Below are positions 4,476-8,025 of a stretch of 8,025 nucleotides of DNA, one piece after another. Each line of letters begins with the position of its first letter. The stretch's first letter is position 1. The position numbers were made by a program, and so were the translations under genes. This DNA comes from an uncultured Bacteroidales bacterium (GTDB lineage Bacteria; Bacteroidota; Bacteroidia; Bacteroidales; Bacteroidaceae). Under the pieces are notes generated by a model, which worked only from the letters and a program-made list of their open reading frames with translations, searched no databases and was not told where the DNA came from. The stretch is from assembly GCA_937898885.1 (NCBI GenBank), contig CALDKD010000048.1:1-8025 (forward strand). Reading direction: 5' to 3'.

Positions 4476-6266
4476 ATGGATGTAAGACAGAAGATAGATG
4501 CCCTGCGCGGGCTGATGAGCGAATGGGGATGGTGTGCCGCGGTAATAGTCGGCGAGGATCCGCATAACAGCGAATATACACCCTTGCGATGGTGTCAGCG
4601 TCAGTTTATCAGTGGTTTCACTGGCTCGGCCGGTGTAGTGGTGGTTACTAAGGAGCACGCGGGTCTGTGGGTTGACTCGCGATATCACATCCAGGCTGCG
4701 CGTGAGCTTGAGGGCAGCGGCATTGATATGCACAAGATGGTGTCGGTGGAGGATTGCGAGTGGATGGACTGGATTGCCGCCAATCTGCCTGATAATGGCA
4801 GGGTAGGCGTTGACGGTCTGTGTATGAGCCGCTCTGATGCCGCCCGGCTTCAGTCTCTGATTACCTGCAAGGGTGGTCAGGTTGTGTCGAGGCCTGACTA
4901 TCTGGATGCGTTGTGGCCAGACCGTCCGTCACTTCCGGGCGATGCAGTCTGGCTGCACGGGCCTCAATACTCAGGCAAGGCCACTGCGGCTAAACTGGAA
5001 TGGCTCAGGGGTGTTATGGCCGGGAAAGGCTGCGGTTATGCCCTTGTATCCACACTGGACCAGATTGCGTGGCTGCTGAATATCCGCTCAAACGATATTG
5101 ATTACTGTCCGGTAGTGATATCGTTTGCCGTTGTGACACCACGCAGTGTGGCTCTGTTCGCAGAGATGTCAAAGTTCGATGCGGATGTCAGGGCAGCTCT
5201 CAGTGCCGACGGTATAGAGCTGTACCCATACGGCAAGGTATCGGAATTCATTGCCTCGATACCAGCCGGATACAAGATAATGATTGACCCGGCCACTCTG
5301 AACTTTGAGCTTGGCAAGGCGGTTGACCAGGCCTTCGGCGCAGACAATACAGTGTGCTGCGCATCGCCTATAGACTTGGCCAAGTCTATGAAGAATCCTG
5401 TAGAGATTGAGGGCTTCCGCAAGGCGTACATTATGGATGGCATATCGCAGACGCGCTTCTATCACTGGCTGGAGGATGCCATGGCCGCGGGTGAGCGGAT
5501 ATCGGAGGCCGATGCCGCCGACAGGCAGCACGCTCTTCGCGCGGAGTGCCCGGATTTTCTGGATGAGAGTTTTGAGACGATATCGGCATATCAGGAGAAC
5601 TCGGCGCTTCCGCATTACTCAACCATCCGTGGCAAGGATGCCGTACTCCAGCCCAAGGGCCTCTATCTGAACGACAGCGGCGCCCATTACCGGTATGGCA
5701 CTACCGACATTACCCGCACCGTTCCGCTGGGCCCGACCACTCAGTTGGAGCGCGAGGACTACACCATAGACCTTAAGGCGATGATAGACTTGTCAATGGC
5801 TGTCTTTCCGGTAGGTACTCCCGGATGCCGCCTTGATGCGGTGTGCCGCAGGCCGCTCTGGCAGACAATGCGCAATTTCGGTCACGGCACCGGTCACGGA
5901 GTAGGCAATGTGCTTTCCGTACACGAGGGTCCGCAGACTATCCGCCAGAACCTGAAGGCGCAGAGTATGGAGCCCGGAATGATAACATCAAACGAGCCTG
6001 GAATTTACCGCGAGGGCTTTCATGGCATACGTCACGAGAATATGATTCTCTGTGTGCCTGCCGGCCAGAACGAGTTCGGCGGATGGCTCGGTTTTGAGAC
6101 GCTGACCTGCACCTATATTGATACAGACCCGGTTATCCGCGAGCTGCTTGATGCTCAGGAGCTGGAGTGGCTGAATGCCTATAACCAGCGTGTGTATGAT
6201 ACGCTGAATCCTCTGCTCGACGCCGCGGATGCTCAGTGGCTCTATGCGAAAACCCGTCCGATCTGA
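4476..6266 (+). CDS. pepP: Xaa-Pro aminopeptidase (aminopeptidase P, peptidase family M24B)
   Basis: This enzyme removes an N-terminal residue when proline is second, helping break down proline-rich peptides in the cytoplasm. At 596 aa it is the long three-domain type (like eukaryotic APP1), not the shorter E. coli PepP of about 440 aa. Residues 1 to about 140 form the first creatinase-like domain (FTGSAGVVVVT, WVDSRYHIQA), about 150-300 the second, and about 305-535 the pita-bread catalytic domain, followed by the M24 C-terminal extension (GFETLTCTYID onward). All five metal ligands are present: D400 (LNDSGAHY), D411 (GTTDITRT), H474 (HGTGHG), E507 (TSNEPGIY) and E521 (IRHEN). H380, H470 and H483 match the conserved active-site histidines. 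Two metal ions, usually Mn, are expected. ATG 4476 is preferred over an in-frame GTG at 4470, which would add two residues. No signal peptide. It has its own promoter; the symbol follows common use for Bacteroides homologues. Confidence 0.94.
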   Translation: MDVRQKIDALRGLMSEWGWCAAVIVGEDPHNSEYTPLRWCQRQFISGFTGSAGVVVVTKEHAGLWVDSRYHIQAARELEGSGIDMHKMVSVEDCEWMDWIAANLPDNGRVGVDGLCMSRSDAARLQSLITCKGGQVVSRPDYLDALWPDRPSLPGDAVWLHGPQYSGKATAAKLEWLRGVMAGKGCGYALVSTLDQIAWLLNIRSNDIDYCPVVISFAVVTPRSVALFAEMSKFDADVRAALSADGIELYPYGKVSEFIASIPAGYKIMIDPATLNFELGKAVDQAFGADNTVCCASPIDLAKSMKNPVEIEGFRKAYIMDGISQTRFYHWLEDAMAAGERISEADAADRQHALRAECPDFLDESFETISAYQENSALPHYSTIRGKDAVLQPKGLYLNDSGAHYRYGTTDITRTVPLGPTTQLEREDYTIDLKAMIDLSMAVFPVGTPGCRLDAVCRRPLWQTMRNFGHGTGHGVGNVLSVHEGPQTIRQNLKAQSMEPGMITSNEPGIYREGFHGIRHENMILCVPAGQNEFGGWLGFETLTCTYIDTDPVIRELLDAQELEWLNAYNQRVYDTLNPLLDAADAQWLYAKTRPI

Positions 6267-6295
6267 CACACGTGACGGTATTGTGACGCTCATTA

Positions 6296-6327
6296 CTTGC
6301 CATTAGTATATGCCGTTTGTACTTTTG
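6296..6327 (+). promoter_or_regulatory. Promoter for the TPR lipoprotein gene
   Basis: TACTTTTG at 6320-6327 is a full match to TAnnTTTG. CTTG at 6296-6299, exactly 20 nt upstream, is one base from TTTG. Transcription would start near 6334, giving a leader of about 14 nt. The gene is therefore probably transcribed apart from the peptidase gene, although no terminator is visible between them and read-through is possible. Confidence 0.65.
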
Positions 6328-6347
6328 TTGTATAAATAGTAACGGGA

Positions 6348-7907
6348 ATGATGAGAAGAGGGTATGTATTGTTGATTGTGGCAAGTGTGCTGGTGCTGGC
6401 ATCGTGCGCCCGGAAGAAGAGCCTTGGCAGACTTGAGGCGATTTCGGAGTATGCCGATTCCGAGCCTTATATGGCGCGTTTGGCGCTGGACAGTATTGAT
6501 GCCGGCGCGTTACGCGGAGAGGCACGCGCGTTGTACGCGTTGCTCACCACTCAGACGGCCTGCGACAGCGGTGAGGATATTGAGTCCGACAGCCTGATAA
6601 GCATTGCCACAGACTGGTATGGTGATAGGCGCAAGAGCTGCAAAGCAGCCGCAAGCTGGTACTATCTGGGTTGTGTGAACGACCTTCTGGGACACGACAC
6701 CATCGCCATAGATGCCTACCTTAAGGCCCTTAGGCTTTTCCCTGATACGTTGGTGCGATGCTATGCCCGGTGCGAGAATGGCCTGGGCCGTCATTTCGTG
6801 GCCCGCGATATGCTGGATGAGGCCAAACGCTATCTTGCCGGAAGCCGTATGAACTCAGAACGTCTGAACGATCCTGCCGGCGTGTCATTCGCAGACTATT
6901 ATCTGGCACTGATAGCTATGTATCAAATGGATTTTGAGAAGGCCAGGACGGAGTTCGGTAAACTGACAGAAGATTCAAGGCTCTCTGACTATTACCGTAA
7001 CCAGTGCTATCTTCAACTTTCCAAAATCAATATGTACGTGAATGGCAACTTCAATGCCGCAAGGTACTATATTGACCGGTATATCAGCAATGCGAGGCTG
7101 CCGGACCTGCTTGGCGCGGCATATACCTTGAAGGGGCAGATATTCTATGCCCTTTGTCAGTACGACTCTGCAAGATATTATTTTCAGGAGTCGCAGCGGC
7201 ACGATGTGAACGATGCCGGCGCATCGGTCAATTACCGTTATCTGACTGAGCTTTCGGCAATGGACGGGGTTACCGATTCCGCCGCATACTATGCCGGGAT
7301 GCACATTGAGGCAATAGAGTCTCTGTACGATGAGGAGAATCAGGCTGAGATGAACCGAATGCTCTACAATCACTATTCTGAGCTGAAGGACAGGCAGGTG
7401 CGGGTGCAGAGACGGAACAGTTGGATAATAGCCGGCTTTGGCCTGCTGTCACTCGCTTTGCTGCTGTTATTGCTGTATTATCGCAAGGAGAATCAGCTGA
7501 AGAGCCGCTACAATCAGATGCAGGACGAGTTGCGCAAGGACAAGATTAAGACATTCGACACACTCTCCATGCAGTTGCGCGAGTGCGAGGAGAAGTTCCA
7601 GGATACGGCTTCGTTTGTGCTGATTCGCGACAGCCAACTGGGCTCAAAGCCTTTGAGTTCTGACGATGCCGCATTCATCCGTCACGAGCTGAACGTATGC
7701 TTCTCGAAAGCCATCAGTCTGATAATGGAGACGGGCGATGCCAAGGTCTCGCCGAAAGAGGCTCTGTATTGCGTGCTGAACTATATGAATGTGAGGGAGT
7801 TTGTCTCGGCGCAGGTGCTTGCGGTGAAGTCTGACTCGCTAAGAATGTATAAGTATCGTCTGAAGAGTAAGATGAGCGAGGAGCATTTCAATCAGTTGTT
7901 TGGGTAA
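6348..7907 (+). CDS. TPR lipoprotein with one membrane span and a cytoplasmic HTH-like tail
   Basis: A 519-aa putative signal transducer. Residues 1-20 form a lipoprotein signal ending in the lipobox LASC (C20). Residues about 25-345 are helical repeats of TPR type, with recognisable units near 103-133 (SWYYLGCVNDLLGHDTIAID), 184-206 and 258-282 (YTLKGQIFYALCQYDSARYY). A strong membrane segment spans 359-378 and is followed by RKENQLKSR, so by the positive-inside rule the rest is cytoplasmic. Residues 380-417 look like a coiled coil. The C-terminus (about 467-509) has SPKEALYCVLNYM and VKSDSLRMYKYRLKSKM, resembling the LuxR-type HTH that ends many Bacteroidota TPR regulators. Inference: a one-component regulator that senses something with periplasmic TPRs and acts on DNA inside. 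The HTH is divergent and the target unknown. Two ATGs (6348, 6351) are possible. Similar proteins are often annotated DUF6377 or TPR protein. Confidence 0.8.
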   Translation: MMRRGYVLLIVASVLVLASCARKKSLGRLEAISEYADSEPYMARLALDSIDAGALRGEARALYALLTTQTACDSGEDIESDSLISIATDWYGDRRKSCKAAASWYYLGCVNDLLGHDTIAIDAYLKALRLFPDTLVRCYARCENGLGRHFVARDMLDEAKRYLAGSRMNSERLNDPAGVSFADYYLALIAMYQMDFEKARTEFGKLTEDSRLSDYYRNQCYLQLSKINMYVNGNFNAARYYIDRYISNARLPDLLGAAYTLKGQIFYALCQYDSARYYFQESQRHDVNDAGASVNYRYLTELSAMDGVTDSAAYYAGMHIEAIESLYDEENQAEMNRMLYNHYSELKDRQVRVQRRNSWIIAGFGLLSLALLLLLLYYRKENQLKSRYNQMQDELRKDKIKTFDTLSMQLRECEEKFQDTASFVLIRDSQLGSKPLSSDDAAFIRHELNVCFSKAISLIMETGDAKVSPKEALYCVLNYMNVREFVSAQVLAVKSDSLRMYKYRLKSKMSEEHFNQLFG

Positions 7908-7946
7908 GATTTGTGGGCTGTATAGGCTTTATTTGGAAAAATACAT

Positions 7947-7954
7947 TAATTTTG
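7947..7954 (+). promoter_or_regulatory. Probable -7 box of the tRNA-Arg gene
   Basis: TAATTTTG matches TAnnTTTG and places the transcription start near 7961, about eight bases before the tRNA. At 20 nt upstream there is no TTTG (TAGG instead); the nearest TTTG (7932-7935) is too close, at 11 nt. Confidence 0.45.
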
Positions 7955-7968
7955 CGGGCGGAAACGAT

Positions 7969-8025
7969 GGCTCTGTAGTTCAATGGATAGAACGGAAGTT
8001 TCCTAAACTTTAAATTTGGGTTCGA
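7969..8025 (+). tRNA. tRNA-Arg (anticodon CCT), 3' end cut by the window
   Basis: The cloverleaf can be followed up to the T-loop. The acceptor 5' strand is GGCTCTG (7969-7975), then TA, then the D-stem GTTC/GAAC around AATGGATA. The anticodon stem GAAGT/ACTTT (7995-7999, 8007-8011) closes the loop TTCCTAA, giving anticodon CCT at 8002-8004, which reads the arginine codon AGG. The T-arm starts with the standard GGTTCGA and the sequence ends there, so the 3' acceptor strand is not seen. Confidence 0.93.

Noticed and set aside
7969..8025. tRNA-Arg as the attachment site of the accessory island
   Set aside because: The island lies about 5 kb away beyond core genes, no integrase is in the window, and the tRNA 3' end is not visible to test for repeats.

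Overview
The window most likely comes from a gut-type member of the Bacteroidales (Bacteroides, Prevotella or Muribaculaceae-like). Three things point there. The promoters fit the Bacteroidota pattern (TTTG-like -33 box, about 20 nt, then TAnnTTTG). Strong Shine-Dalgarno sequences are mostly absent. The gene types also fit: a 445-aa glutamate dehydrogenase of Bacteroides type, a long three-domain aminopeptidase P, and a TPR lipoprotein with one membrane span and a cytoplasmic HTH-like tail.

The window has two halves. Positions 1 to about 3000 are AT-rich accessory DNA. They hold a DUF3990 gene (predicted ADP-ribosyltransferase-type toxin) with a clear promoter, overlapped by a downstream partner gene that seems to have lost its usual C-terminal HTH. 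After it comes a compact, strongly self-complementary non-coding block (about 1505-1700) flanked by near-identical 10-bp direct repeats. Next are coding-like fragments broken over several frames (1709-1925), a gene for a 208-aa protein with a HEPN-type RNxxxH motif (1910-2536), and a small, possibly chimeric ORF (2579-2818). The stretch reads as a decaying toxin-antitoxin/defence locus with an inserted mobile or structured element.

Positions 3006 to 8025 are more GC-rich, stable core DNA with every gene on the plus strand: gdhA (ammonia assimilation), a 62-nt REP-like near-perfect hairpin, a Xaa-Pro aminopeptidase gene whose -33 box abuts that hairpin, a TPR membrane regulator gene with its own promoter, and the first 57 nt of tRNA-Arg(CCT), cut by the window end. 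GdhA and the peptidase both serve amino-nitrogen metabolism, but each gene appears to have its own promoter, so this is a row of single-gene units rather than one operon.

The points most worth following are the structured element with mutually exclusive helices, the apparently truncated antitoxin-like partner, the multi-frame remnants before the HEPN-motif gene, and the membrane-spanning TPR-HTH regulator.
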